NCBI GenBank assembly: GCA_034096865.1
Contig: JAWQFJ010026818.1
Span: 10,001 to 30,000, forward strand
From: Theodoxus fluviatilis
Lineage: Eukaryota > Mollusca > Gastropoda > Cycloneritida > Neritidae
DNA: 20,000 bases
Reading direction: 5' to 3'
Below the pieces are notes generated by a model. It was not told the DNA's origin. It ran no database searches and saw nothing but the letters and a program-made list of their open reading frames with translations. Below, in pieces: positions 10,101 through 15,681 of the stretch. The number at the start of each line of letters is the position of its first letter. The first letter of the stretch is position 1. Position numbers and translations under genes: made by a program.

Positions 10101-12044
10101 AAATAACTCTGTGGACATTCTGGGTCAATCGAAAGTTTGGAAGAGATACACAAAACGAACTGCCAAGACCATTACATGTATACGTGTAGCCGGGCCGTGG
10201 GTGCAGTTCAGCTGTTACATGTATACATGTAGCCCGTCAGAAAAGGGTTAAACACCCGCCACATTTGCCATTTGGAGAGCTAACATGTGAAAATGACTGA
10301 TTCACAGCCACATTTAAACCTTCGTAATGGTCACCCAGAAATTTTCTGTAAAATGTGTCATGCACCAATGGAAAGAGCAATAACTGCATGTGGTGGAGAC
10401 TTACTTTCAAAGCTGAAGAATTTCTCTCATTTGTAACAGGCAGGCTTAACAGGCACATCCCATCTAACATGATCATAACTTCATTAGTCACAACTGCAAA
10501 ACTTGTGATGCACAAATGTTCATAGTTAAAGGTTTATGTCGCACCATGGCGTTGTTGTTGAAATAACACATCAATTTTGAAGTATTATCCTAATTGTTTG
10601 AGGCGTTATTGGAGATTTACAGAAGAAAACATTCAAAATAGTTTACACTAGGGTAAGCATTTTTCACGCCCATCACAAGCTCTCACTGCGTGCCCTTCAA
10701 AATACAGTTTCCGAACTACTCAGCTGTTCCCTTTGTCATGGAAGTATAAACATTATATACACAAGAATGTCTCACAGTTCTGCTCCTGAGGCGAAAATAT
10801 GTTAAAATCGCTGATGTAATGTTTTCCCTCCCCAACATTTTCCATTTCGTAATCATGAGTTGCTGTGCTTTTTTAATTTTCGTTATCATGTGTGCACGCG
10901 GTTGAGTTCTCCAAACTGGTAGCTATTTGATGCCCTTCTCTTCAGTTGGACACACTTGGTTGCAAAGCTGTCTGTCTCCCTTTCTTTCTCACTCATTTGT
11001 TAGGTTTGACTGGTCTCCCAGATTTGAACTGCTGGTTGTAGTGCACACACACAGTGCAGTCTGAAAGGCAGGTTCTTTCATCAACTAGAGTCCACACAGA
11101 CTGACTGTTTTTAATGAGCTCTACACCCAAAGTGTAGGTTTGTGATGATTTGTCTGAATTTTGTTTCAAACAGTTCATTCGAATGTAGCAGTTCAAGCAA
11201 ATGAACGGGGAATGTTTTCCCATCACATCCTCACTGATGTCCAGGTCTAGAGAGTTAAACAAATTGCTCTTGTAGGTTGCACACAGCCTCACTTTTTTGT
11301 TGTCTTTTCTTTTCTTCATGCTTCCACCACAAACTCTGCACAAGGAACATAAGCGTTCCTCATGCTCATCTTTGGAGCAAACGATGACTGTTTTCACCCA
11401 CTCAGAATCTGGCTCAGCAACCAGTCCACACAAATTCTTCAGCCTTTTTATTTGTACACCACATTCTACTGATCTATTGGAACAAGGAAATCCAACTCGT
11501 TTTGCAAAGAAAATTTCTTTTGCCAAAATATCTTATGGAGAAAACAGTGTATTTTCTGGTCTGAGAAAAGTGGGATAAAGAATATGATACCAGCAGGCTC
11601 TCGCCAGGCCCTGATAAGGCTGTCACCACTAGGGTCAGAGGGTTCTGTCTGTGGTGAGGGAAAAACTAAATGATTTCAGCCCCTTTGGACAGCCGTGCTG
11701 TGTCTCTGTGTGTATGCATGCATGCATGTGTGTGTGTGTCCGTATGTGTGTGTGTCCGTATGTGTGTGTGTTGTGTGTGTGTGTCTGTGTGGGGAGGATG
11801 TCTGTATGTATGTGTGTGTCTGTGTGCATACATGTGTGCGTGTGTGTGCATCCATGTGTGTGCAGTGTGTCTGTATGTGTGTGTGTCCGTATGTGTGTGT
11901 GTTGTGTGTGTGTGTCTGTGTGGGGAGGATGTCTGTATGTATGTGTGTGTCTGTGTGCATACATGTGTGTGCAGTGTGGGTAGTTGTGTGTGTGTGTGTG
12001 TGTGTGTATTTATGAGTGTGTACGTATGTGTGCATGCATTTGTA

Positions 12045-12097
<53 letters not shown>

Positions 12098-12777
12098 ACA
12101 AGTGAGAGAGAGAGTGTGTGTGTGTGTGCACATAAGTGAGTGTGTGCTCATGTGTGTGTGTGTGTGTGTATGGGCATATGCATGTGAGTAGAAGGATGGT
12201 TGTGTGTGTTTTAATGATTGTTTTGAAATCTTTGGTATGAAAGTCTGTATAAGTTTGTGAAATTTGTAGATTTTCCTCTGAATGAGCATTATTTACTTTT
12301 GTGCTGTATATTTGTACATAGCTGGGCACAGCAGAAAAGTGAGCTGAATGCAATTGAAAAGAGCCATTTCACACTATTTAGATGTATTAGCATCGTATGC
12401 TTAACACTACACTGTTTTTGTTTGTTTTTTTTACTTTTAAACACTTCCAGTCACACCTTGAGCTGTAAAACATCTTGCTGCCACATATTTAGAATTTTGG
12501 TATGTTGAATATGACGCTGCATATTTTCATGGGGTTCCAGACTTTAAAAATGAAACTTTGAAAAAAGTACCTCTGTATTCACCTAAAACGAATGAACATT
12601 TTTTAATCGTGCTAAATTTGGATGAGAGATCTTGCGTAGCTCAGAAGCATTTGCAGCCCTCTCGAGATGTCACACTTACTGTGCGTACATTTCAGTGCAT
12701 CTGTTGACATTTCCCTCCCTTTCTCCTCCAGGTTCAGAACAGACGAGGTGGAAGTGCTATGGAGAGAGGACAGGTGA
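747..12777 (+). CDS. OSGEP: OSGEP/Kae1, tRNA N6-adenosine threonylcarbamoyltransferase (C-terminal 200 codons, 8 exons; 5' exons outside window)
   Basis: Join of 747-842, 2887-2936, 3608-3686, 4102-4201, 5186-5242, 6915-6990, 7857-7955 and 12732-12777. All junctions are GT-AG, and the joined frame stays open for 200 codons to TGA at 12775-12777. Seen: [15 protein letters not shown] near residue 12 of this part, [26 protein letters not shown], the nucleotide-binding IVGGVGCN near residue 122, [14 protein letters not shown] near residue 154, and the tail [12 protein letters not shown]. These match animal OSGEP almost residue for residue, and the length fits the last 60% of a ~335-residue protein. 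Family knowledge: this is the ASKHA-fold catalytic subunit of KEOPS (with TP53RK, TPRKB, LAGE3, GON7). It transfers threonylcarbamoyl from TC-AMP to A37 of ANN-decoding tRNAs in cytosol and nucleus. The Asp in FCIDNG is the conserved metal ligand; the HxxxH pair would lie in upstream exons. The terminal Arg (WREDR) slightly extends the usual end. Confidence 0.97.
871..1248. repeat. 96-bp tandem repeat, about 4 copies
   Basis: AGGAACAGCA starts at 871, 967, 1063 and 1159, an exact 96-bp period. Each unit has GAAGTATCGGTATCCC, TGATGGGCCCC (variant in copy 1), the palindrome CCACTAGTGG (altered in unit 3), GGACTCGTCC and GGAAAGGGGTGCAATG. As 96 is divisible by three and the unit lacks stops in one minus frame, a 172-codon minus frame (1244-726) stays open; it is a repeat artefact. 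The array is the expanded left arm of the foldback element. Confidence 0.92.
890..1585. mobile_element. Foldback/MITE-like element, copy 2, with expanded left arm
   Basis: The reverse complement of 1516-1585 reads GGGATCC...CACTGATGGGCC, ACTAGTGGACTCGTCCGAGG and AAAGGGGTGC. This matches each 96-bp unit of the left arm closely. The interior (1249-1515) holds CAATCAGATGCC and ATCTTGGACCGTTATTCC, shared with the middle of copy 1. No protein is encoded. Arms that differ in copy number suggest slippage or unequal exchange after insertion. Confidence 0.65.
1597..1619 (+). repeat. Poly-G tract (possible G-quadruplex)
   Basis: GGGGGGGG-AA followed by a run of about 13 G. Enough guanines in close runs to fold as a quadruplex in the transcript or coding strand. 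Function unknown. Confidence 0.6.
2076..2482. repeat. Large (GT)n / GCATGT / GCATATGT compound microsatellite
   Basis: About 400 bp of almost pure GT alternation broken by GCATGTAT, GCATATGT and CACATATGT. All six frames give Cys/Val or His/Thr repeats that look like long ORFs but are simple-sequence artefacts. Confidence 0.95.
2887..2936 (+). CDS. OSGEP: OSGEP exon b ([16 protein letters not shown])
   Basis: A 50-nt exon between ccttag and gtgagt. It reads in phase 0 and ends in phase 2, so the next Lys is split aa|a. [16 protein letters not shown] is near-identical to the vertebrate protein. Sixteen whole codons, too short for simple ORF finding, but fixed by homology and splice phase. Confidence 0.95.
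2937..3607 (+). other. OSGEP intron b-c (671 bp)
   Basis: Donor gtgagt, acceptor gacag. AT-rich with one (AC)n run at 3490-3539. Nothing else recognisable on either strand. Confidence 0.85.
3490..3539. repeat. (AC)n microsatellite
   Basis: cacacacacg then gcacacacacatacacagacacacacacac, interrupted dinucleotide repeat about 70 bp before exon c. Confidence 0.85.
3608..3686 (+). CDS. OSGEP: OSGEP exon c ([15 protein letters not shown])
   Basis: A 79-nt exon after ttgacag, completing the split Lys and ending in phase 0 at ATTGAG|gtaaga. It encodes [13 protein letters not shown] then [13 protein letters not shown]. The MDVSF(S/A)G segment is a family hallmark. The upstream intron (671 bp) holds an (AC)n tract, and the downstream intron (415 bp) begins with a (GT)n tract. 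Confidence 0.95.
3687..4101 (+). other. OSGEP intron c-d (415 bp) with (GT)n
   Basis: Donor gtaaga, acceptor gcgtag. A (GT)n tract runs 3738-3782; the rest has no repeat or coding signal. Confidence 0.85.
3738..3782. repeat. (GT)n microsatellite
   Basis: Nearly perfect GT repeat interrupted by one ATGC. Intronic. Confidence 0.85.
4102..4201 (+). CDS. OSGEP: OSGEP exon d ([20 protein letters not shown])
   Basis: A 100-nt exon between gcgtag and gtaaga, entering in phase 0 and leaving one base (G) of the next Glu. The variable linker [12 protein letters not shown] has the same length as the vertebrate linker. It is followed by the strongly conserved helix containing DLCFSLQET. Confidence 0.95.
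4678..4723. repeat. 23-bp tandem duplication
   Basis: GTGGACATGTTGATGTCACT plus GTA/GTT occurs at 4678-4700 and 4701-4723, with one mismatch at the end. Small tandem duplication in an intron. Confidence 0.9.
4911..4990. repeat. Polypyrimidine tract (TTTC/TTCTG)n
   Basis: Eighty bases of almost only C and T on the plus strand with the sub-unit TTTCTTTCTGTCTTT repeated. The opposite strand reads as Lys/Glu-rich frames that are not real proteins. Confidence 0.85.
5186..5242 (+). CDS. OSGEP: OSGEP exon e (ERAMAHCG...IVGGVG)
   Basis: A 57-nt exon after tccag, completing the split Glu and ending with T of the next Cys codon before gtaagc. It encodes [18 protein letters not shown]. The GGVG turn belongs to the nucleotide-binding site of the ASKHA fold. 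Confidence 0.95.
5571..5606. repeat. 18-bp tandem pair
   Basis: GCACTTGTTTAGAATCGT followed immediately by GCACTTGTTTAGAATCAT; one mismatch. Confidence 0.85.
5922..6842. repeat. TGCAAAC minisatellite with 108-bp higher-order repeat
   Basis: About 920 bp of 17- and 19-bp monomers of the type TGTGCATACATGCAAACTC, roughly fifty in all, with TACAAAC, GCACAC and GCATAT variants. From about 6390 the monomers are organised in a higher-order unit marked by CATATTTGCAAAC at 6408, 6520, 6628 and 6736 (spacings 112, 108, 108). The monomer lacks stops in most frames, so frames of more than 300 codons appear on the plus strand and more than 200 on the minus strand. Their His/Ala/Asn/Cys repeats have no support as protein. 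Confidence 0.95.
6915..6990 (+). CDS. OSGEP: OSGEP exon f ([24 protein letters not shown])
   Basis: A 76-nt exon after ttgcag. It completes Cys (t|gc) and ends with AG of a split Arg before gtaggc. The Asn right after GGVGC is the conserved nucleotide-contact residue. The acceptor lies only about 70 bp after the end of the TGCAAAC minisatellite. Confidence 0.95.
7048..7133. repeat. (TC)n microsatellite and flanking TTTC
   Basis: About 45 bp of pure CT repeat at 7057-7102, flanked by TTCC and TTTC variants. Confidence 0.95.
7394..7439 (-). repeat. C-rich tract (G-quadruplex-capable on minus strand)
   Basis: Repeated CCCACCCA/CCCCCA blocks give at least five runs of three or more G on the opposite strand. 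It lies directly before the SINE-like copy. Confidence 0.7.
7438..7631 (+). mobile_element. SINE-like repeat with (CCAA)n tail
   Basis: Begins GTGGGTTCGGGGTAAGAATA and GACCCACCGCGTCTCCC, continues AAAGGCAAATAACTAGGGG. It ends GCTGATAGGCCGTAAAACAC followed by CCAACCAACCAACCAAC. This layout (conserved GGGTTCGGGGTAAGAAT core, 'GTAAAAGGC..CTAAC' block, CGTAAAAC plus short tandem tail) is what I associate with molluscan SINEs; that link is from memory. A second core copy lies at 17224-17263. Confidence 0.55.
7857..7955 (+). CDS. OSGEP: OSGEP exon g ([14 protein letters not shown], metal-ligand Asp)
   Basis: A 99-nt exon after ttgcag, completing the split Arg and leaving AG of the next Arg. It encodes [20 protein letters not shown], then a less conserved [12 protein letters not shown]. 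The Asp in CIDNG is the conserved metal-binding Asp of the family. The donor (GTGTGT, 7956) is the first repeat of a long (GT)n tract. Confidence 0.95.
7956..8170. repeat. (GT)n / TGTCTGTGTG compound microsatellite overlapping splice donor
   Basis: About 215 bp of GT repeat with CTGT, CTGTAT and CCTGTG interruptions. The first GT is the donor of exon g. Confidence 0.95.
8563..9140. repeat. 200-bp direct duplication inside the piggyBac element
   Basis: Copies at 8563-8762 and 8941-9140 (378-bp offset) share GTTTCTTCATGAATC, AACTTTCAGGACTACTAG, AATGGTTCCTCTTTCC and CTCCCTTGAGAAACTAAC with about 10% differences. No coding potential. The 178-bp spacer (8763-8940) is unrelated. The divergence suggests the duplication is older than very recent. 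Confidence 0.9.
9334..9384. repeat. (GA)n-rich tract
   Basis: gaggggg...gagggagggagg followed by about 13 GA repeats. It lies where the transposase frame loses similarity (minus strand, after [10 protein letters not shown]). Confidence 0.85.
9400..9978 (-). pseudogene. Truncated, frame-broken piggyBac transposase (PGBD-like)
   Basis: The frame from ATG at 9978 encodes an Asp/Ser-rich acidic start ([13 protein letters not shown]...), then an Arg/Ser-rich stretch ending at TGA 9783-9781. Without that stop the same frame continues through [10 protein letters not shown] to a second stop. The domain resumes in another frame from about 9729: [49 protein letters not shown] and PEIHHFW, all typical of the piggyBac DDE_Tnp_1_7 N-terminal half. 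Similarity ends near 9410, before the first catalytic Asp. At least one stop, one frameshift and a large deletion, so it is not a functional transposase. Antisense to OSGEP. Confidence 0.9.
10172..10238. repeat. Subterminal direct repeat pair of the piggyBac element
   Basis: TTACATGTATACRTGTAGCC occurs at 10172 and 10215, 43 bp apart, just inside the right terminal repeat. It contains the near-palindrome ACATGTATACATGT. Likely part of the end recognised by the transposase; inference. Confidence 0.75.
10252..10992 (-). other. Unassigned stretch between piggyBac end and RAG1-like frame
   Basis: The minus strand has an open frame from 10515 down into the piggyBac end (10237). If the insertion were absent it would continue about a dozen codons past the TTAA site. 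The protein ([13 protein letters not shown]... SPNGKCGGC) is not one I recognise. Bases 10516-10992 are AT-rich without coding signal. This could be a remainder of the element carrying the RAG1-like frame, but no terminal repeats were found. Confidence 0.35.
10993..11535 (-). pseudogene. RAG1 N-terminal zinc-binding-domain-like fragment (transposon-derived)
   Basis: Open on the minus strand from just after a TAA at about 11536 to TGA at 10995-10993, ~180 codons with no ATG near its 5' end, so it is an internal exon or a fragment. Seen: CSLCRVCGG (C-x2-C-x2-C), about 30 residues later [12 protein letters not shown], then [13 protein letters not shown], then W...CLSDCTVC. The order CRxCG / D.ed..H..xxCxxC...M / W...CxxC matches the zinc-binding dimerisation region preceding the RAG1 core in vertebrates. 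It also matches mobile-element proteins reported in molluscs (N-RAG-TP of Aplysia, from memory). The catalytic RAG1 core is absent here. A stand-alone cysteine-rich transposon protein of another family remains possible. Antisense to OSGEP, 740 bp beyond the piggyBac end. Confidence 0.6.
11700..12190. repeat. Large (GT)n compound microsatellite with 131-bp tandem duplication
   Basis: About 490 bp of GT-rich repeat. The block around TGTGGGGAGGATGTCTGTATG occurs at 11789 and 11920, a 131-bp offset, and the flanking 80-90 bp are also copied. A near-pure GT run covers about 12049-12096. Frames here are Cys/Val or His/Thr artefacts. Confidence 0.92.
12732..12777 (+). CDS. OSGEP: OSGEP terminal exon h ([18 protein letters not shown])
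   Basis: After a pyrimidine-rich tract and ctccag (AG 12730-12731), G completes the split Arg, followed by [14 protein letters not shown] and TGA. The RTDEVEVxWR tail is diagnostic of animal OSGEP. The preceding intron is 4776 bp and filled with mobile elements. The 3' UTR begins at 12778. Confidence 0.94.
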
Positions 12778-13084
12778 AGTGCCTGGACCTTTCCAGTCTC
12801 CCTCCAGTGTTTCCCTCATTGTCAACCTGCTTCATCAGGCTTCTCATCATCATGGCTCACCTTGGAGAATCTCCAGTTTACTGTGTGCCTCCTGCAGTTG
12901 GACACCCTACTCTGTCAAAGGGGCTTTGATGAGAAATTGTTGAGAAAATGTTCTTGTGTGAAAGTGTTGAAATCTAAGTAAGTGTCTCCCTGATTTGTGG
13001 ACAGAGTGAAGGCTTCAAAAACCCATTCCACATTCAGAGAATTCCTTTCTATGATTGAACAAGACTTCTGTGTGATCTGACCAT
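12778..13084 (+). other. OSGEP 3' UTR, proximal part
   Basis: Follows the OSGEP stop. No AATAAA is present before the transposon insertion at 13085, so the mature 3' end probably lies beyond it. No other gene seen. Confidence 0.6.
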
Positions 13085-13295
13085 CAGGGTTCGTACAGGT
13101 CATTGAAAACCTGGAAAGTCATGGAATTTGATTTTTCATTTTCCAGGCCTGGAAAATCATGGAATTTCAATTTAAGTCATGGAATGTCATGGAATTCAAG
13201 AAGAAGAAAAAATGTTTTCTAGGCTGTGCTTCGCGCGATACTCTCAATCTATTTTTACACGCTGTGAACGACAGGAAAACGTGCCCTTGCATCCC

Positions 13296-13340
13296 ATTGG
13301 TTAATTTTGAAGGTTTGTTTGTCTTCTGCTTCCTGATTGG
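13296..13340 (+). promoter_or_regulatory. Two inverted CCAAT boxes upstream of the transposon exon
   Basis: ATTGG at 13296-13300 and 13336-13340, 40 bp apart and 123-167 bp before the ATG at 13463. The spacing suits an NF-Y-type promoter for the element's protein; inference only. Confidence 0.35.
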
Positions 13341-13462
13341 TTCTTTGGCTAGGTGACCTGGTTTCATTTCCACGCCGGTCGGGTCAGTTGGTTCAAACGA
13401 GGAGAAAGTGAAAAGAACTTTTTTTTGTTGTTGTTCTGCAGTGCATCTTTTAGATTATCATC

Positions 13463-13625
13463 ATGCCTGGAAAGTGTCGATTTCAAGACACTTGAACACA
13501 AGACGAAAAATACCGTGAGTGGGTCATGCGAGTGAAACTGAATGGGATGGCAAAGTGCCGATTTTGTGAAAAAGAGTTTGATGTGTCCAACATGGGAGAG
13601 GCAGCCTTGAAAAGCCACATGAAAG
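13463..13625 (+). pseudogene. Broken first exon of a zinc-finger transposon protein
   Basis: ATG at 13463 gives MPGKCRFQDT, then an in-frame TGA at 13493-13495. The same frame continues TQDEKYREWVMRVKLNGM, AKCRFCEKEFDVSNMGE and AALKSHMK to a plausible donor AAAG|gtatcg at 13626. C-x2-C ... SH resembles the first half of a BED/C2H2-like finger common at the start of transposon proteins of this type; the second His would be in the next exon. No following exon was found, so this is an internally deleted, non-autonomous copy. The stop may be a single-base change. Confidence 0.65.
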
Positions 13626-13924
13626 GTATCGTGCACTATTTCAAATTACTGGATTTTTACAATTAAGAAAGATTTGAAAAAGATGAAAGTTATGTCCATT
13701 CATGATTTGTTTGTTAACTTGCATTTGTCAGTTTTTGAATCAATCTGCTGTAAAATATATTAAAAAGAATTAGAACTTTTTTTTACAACGGGTGTATTGT
13801 GTGTGTTTGGTCGTGCGCCATACACTTTTCTCTTTAAAACTGTCATGTATCACAGTACGCTAAGTCATGGAAAATGTTATTGAGGCTCATGGAAAGTCAT
13901 GGAAAAGTCATGGAATTTTGTATC

Positions 13925-15652
13925 TGAGTCATTCTTAGCTAGTGGAGACCAAATACAGGAATTTGATTCAAATAACAAAATTACCAGAAGGGTCCAACAA
14001 CTTGTGCCATTTTGAAGAGATGTGTATCAACTATCTGAATATGTAAGCAGTGAATCAGTGTCTATAATACTTTAGACCAAAAAAAAAATAATTGTGGGTG
14101 GTCCCTGCATGGGTAACCTGCATGATGTTGTGACACCAATGCAAGAAATTAATAACTAGAAATCTTTTTCCCCCAAAAAAACTATTAATATGATTGGAGT
14201 ACTCATTTATCCATCAGTGTGAATGATTTTTATAGATAATAAGTGCAACTGGTAAGGGGAATGAGGCAAACAAATGTGTGACGCCATGTGCAGGTTACCA
14301 TCCCACTTATTTTTTCCCCTTCAGTCCAGATTTTTGTACAATCACAGTCATACTGATGCCACATGATTTTCACATACAGACACTTGAAATATTTCAAGGA
14401 TCACATAATAACACTAATTATTTGATGAAAATTGGCTATTCAAATGTATGAAAATGGTAACCTGCGTGATGCACGACACAAAATGGTGACGCGCGTGATG
14501 CAAGAAACCTGATCCCATGCTTCAAAGTTCCTTGAGAATTTAAAAGAGAAATCACTACTCAGTACTCCAGCAATAGTTAGTATGATCGACAAAACATACA
14601 TGACGGAAAGAAACAAGACGTTTTCTACAAAAGCAACGCAGATCACTTGGTTTCCCGGTTACCTGCAACACACACGACACCCGAAAAATCGACACGCGAT
14701 GGAAATTTTCCGATAGCAAATCAACTAAGTTTCTAAATCTATCGCTGCTCAGTCAAAACTGAGCACTGTATTCAATACTATATAGCTTTAGAAACTGCGC
14801 ACACTTTGCAAATGAAAGAAGTCTGAAATCGAGCGATTTTCAACCAGAACGGTACAAAGTAAAACACACGGTAACTTGCGCACGTGGGATTGCCAACGTG
14901 TGACAGGTCATTGAATTTGCTGTAGAAAGGCGCCACACGTGACTAATTTGCATAAAACGTCATCAAGTTTGGTGTAGAGTATGAAAATACAGGTTTCTGG
15001 GCCAGTCAGTTGTAGCGATGTCGCAGCATTTTTTTTTAAACCTTCGAAAACAAACTTTGCGAACCTGCGTGACGAACGCGACACCAAACTCAAACCAAGA
15101 CATTACAAGCCTCCTGCAATCTACTTTCTCCTTTTCTTTATAACAACGTGCTTGTGTTTCATATGTTTTCCAGTTTCCAACAGAATTCTGTGTATTGTGT
15201 AGTTTTGTCGTCTGCTGGACCTAAAGTTGAAGAGCGGAATTTTGTGACGCCATGAGTACGCAAGTAACCCTCGATTTTAAACCGCCAATTTTCGACCAAA
15301 AGCAAGCAATTAAAAGCATTTGAATGTATAGCTCCTTTATTCAACCCATGGCCAACCACATACATGCAATCAATTGGGTTTCACTAACTTAAAAGTTATT
15401 GCATGGGACAAATCAAAAGCATGGTGTCAGCTTTCCCGTTTTCCGACGCCATTTTCAGCACAAAAATCGGGATTGAATGAAAATTAAACATGCAAAAAAT
15501 AAACCTTTTGCCATGGTACCTTTTTTCCAGATGCATTTACATAAGTAAAACACAAATATGATTTGATTTTGTAAAAATAATTATCATACATTTTGTTTTG
15601 GGGGCTTGAAAGAGGTGTTTCCTGAGAGTCTCCACTAGCTAAGAATGACTCA
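13925..15652. mobile_element. Nested element with 25-bp perfect inverted repeats (inner element)
   Basis: 13925-13949 (TGAGTCATTCTTAGCTAGTG...) is the exact reverse complement of 15628-15652. It lies between TATC and TCTA, so a 2-bp duplication (TC) is the simplest reading. Excision would restore a continuous right end of the outer element (...GGAATTTTGTATCTAAAAAC then CTGTACGAACCCTG). The 1728-bp interior is AT-rich with no credible protein, but carries seven spaced copies of a GGTAACCTGC motif. Superfamily unknown. Confidence 0.7.
14112..15269. repeat. Spaced GGTAACCTGCGTGATG...GACACC motif, seven copies
   Basis: Plus orientation at 14112-14137, 14456-14479, 14657-14680, 14870-14889 and 15059-15085; minus orientation at 14276-14299 and 15244-15269. 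Neighbouring copies are about 165-215 bp apart. Core GGTWACYTGC (one copy has GCGAACCTGC), usually followed 6-12 bp later by GWCAC. Confined to the inner nested element. Confidence 0.7.
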
Positions 15653-15681
15653 TCTAAAAACCTGTACGAACCCTGGACCAT

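Larger units (their letters stand above)
8453..10247 (-). mobile_element. Non-autonomous piggyBac element with TTAA target duplications
   Basis: Left end TTAA (8449-8452) + CCCTTTTCTGAC (8453-8464). Right end GTCAGAAAAGGG (10236-10247) + TTAA (10248-10251). The 12-bp ends are perfect inverted repeats starting CCC and flanked by TTAA, the signature of piggyBac. Inside, on the minus strand, are an acidic/Ser-rich N-terminal frame (9978-9781) and the start of the DDE_Tnp_1_7 domain (about 9729-9400). The part carrying the catalytic Asp residues is missing, replaced by a (GA)n tract and a duplicated 200-bp segment. The 1795-bp element can therefore move only with help in trans, if at all. Confidence 0.93.
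7956..12731 (+). other. Last OSGEP intron (4776 bp), transposon-rich
   Basis: Donor gtgtgt inside a GT array, acceptor ctccag. Holds a GT array, a piggyBac element, an antisense RAG1-like frame and a second large GT array. Bases 8171-8448 and 12190-12731 show no gene or repeat I recognise. The 4.8-kb length, against 0.4-2.0 kb for the others, is largely explained by these insertions. Confidence 0.85.
13079..15681. mobile_element. DNA transposon with 16-bp inverted repeats and 6-bp target duplication (outer element)
   Basis: CAGGGTTCGTACAGGT at 13085-13100 is perfectly inverted at 15660-15675, and GACCAT flanks both ends (13079-13084, 15676-15681). Eight copies of TCATGGAA sit in two clusters, at 13119, 13157, 13177, 13187 and at 13865, 13887, 13897, 13908. 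If 13925-15652 is removed, the second cluster falls near the right end, so the original element was about 861 bp with symmetric subterminal repeats. A 6-bp duplication is compatible with IS3EU- or Dada-type transposons (from memory); the superfamily is not settled. It carries a broken zinc-finger exon and no catalytic domain. Confidence 0.85.

Noticed and set aside
10252..11640. RSS-like terminal repeats expected for a RAG-type transposon
   Set aside because: Scanning by eye, I found no inverted pair of CACAGTG/CACTGTG heptamers with a nonamer around the RAG1-like frame. The one ACACAGTG near 11049 lies inside the coding frame.
8181..11699. 11-bp direct repeat ACAGCCGTGCT at 8181 and 11689 as a target duplication of one large insertion
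   Set aside because: Both copies sit beside GT arrays and no element ends adjoin them; chance or shared repeat context is as likely.
13353..13535. 60-codon frame overlapping the transposon exon
   Set aside because: The correct register is the one giving CRFCEKEF from ATG 13463; this frame is a shadow.
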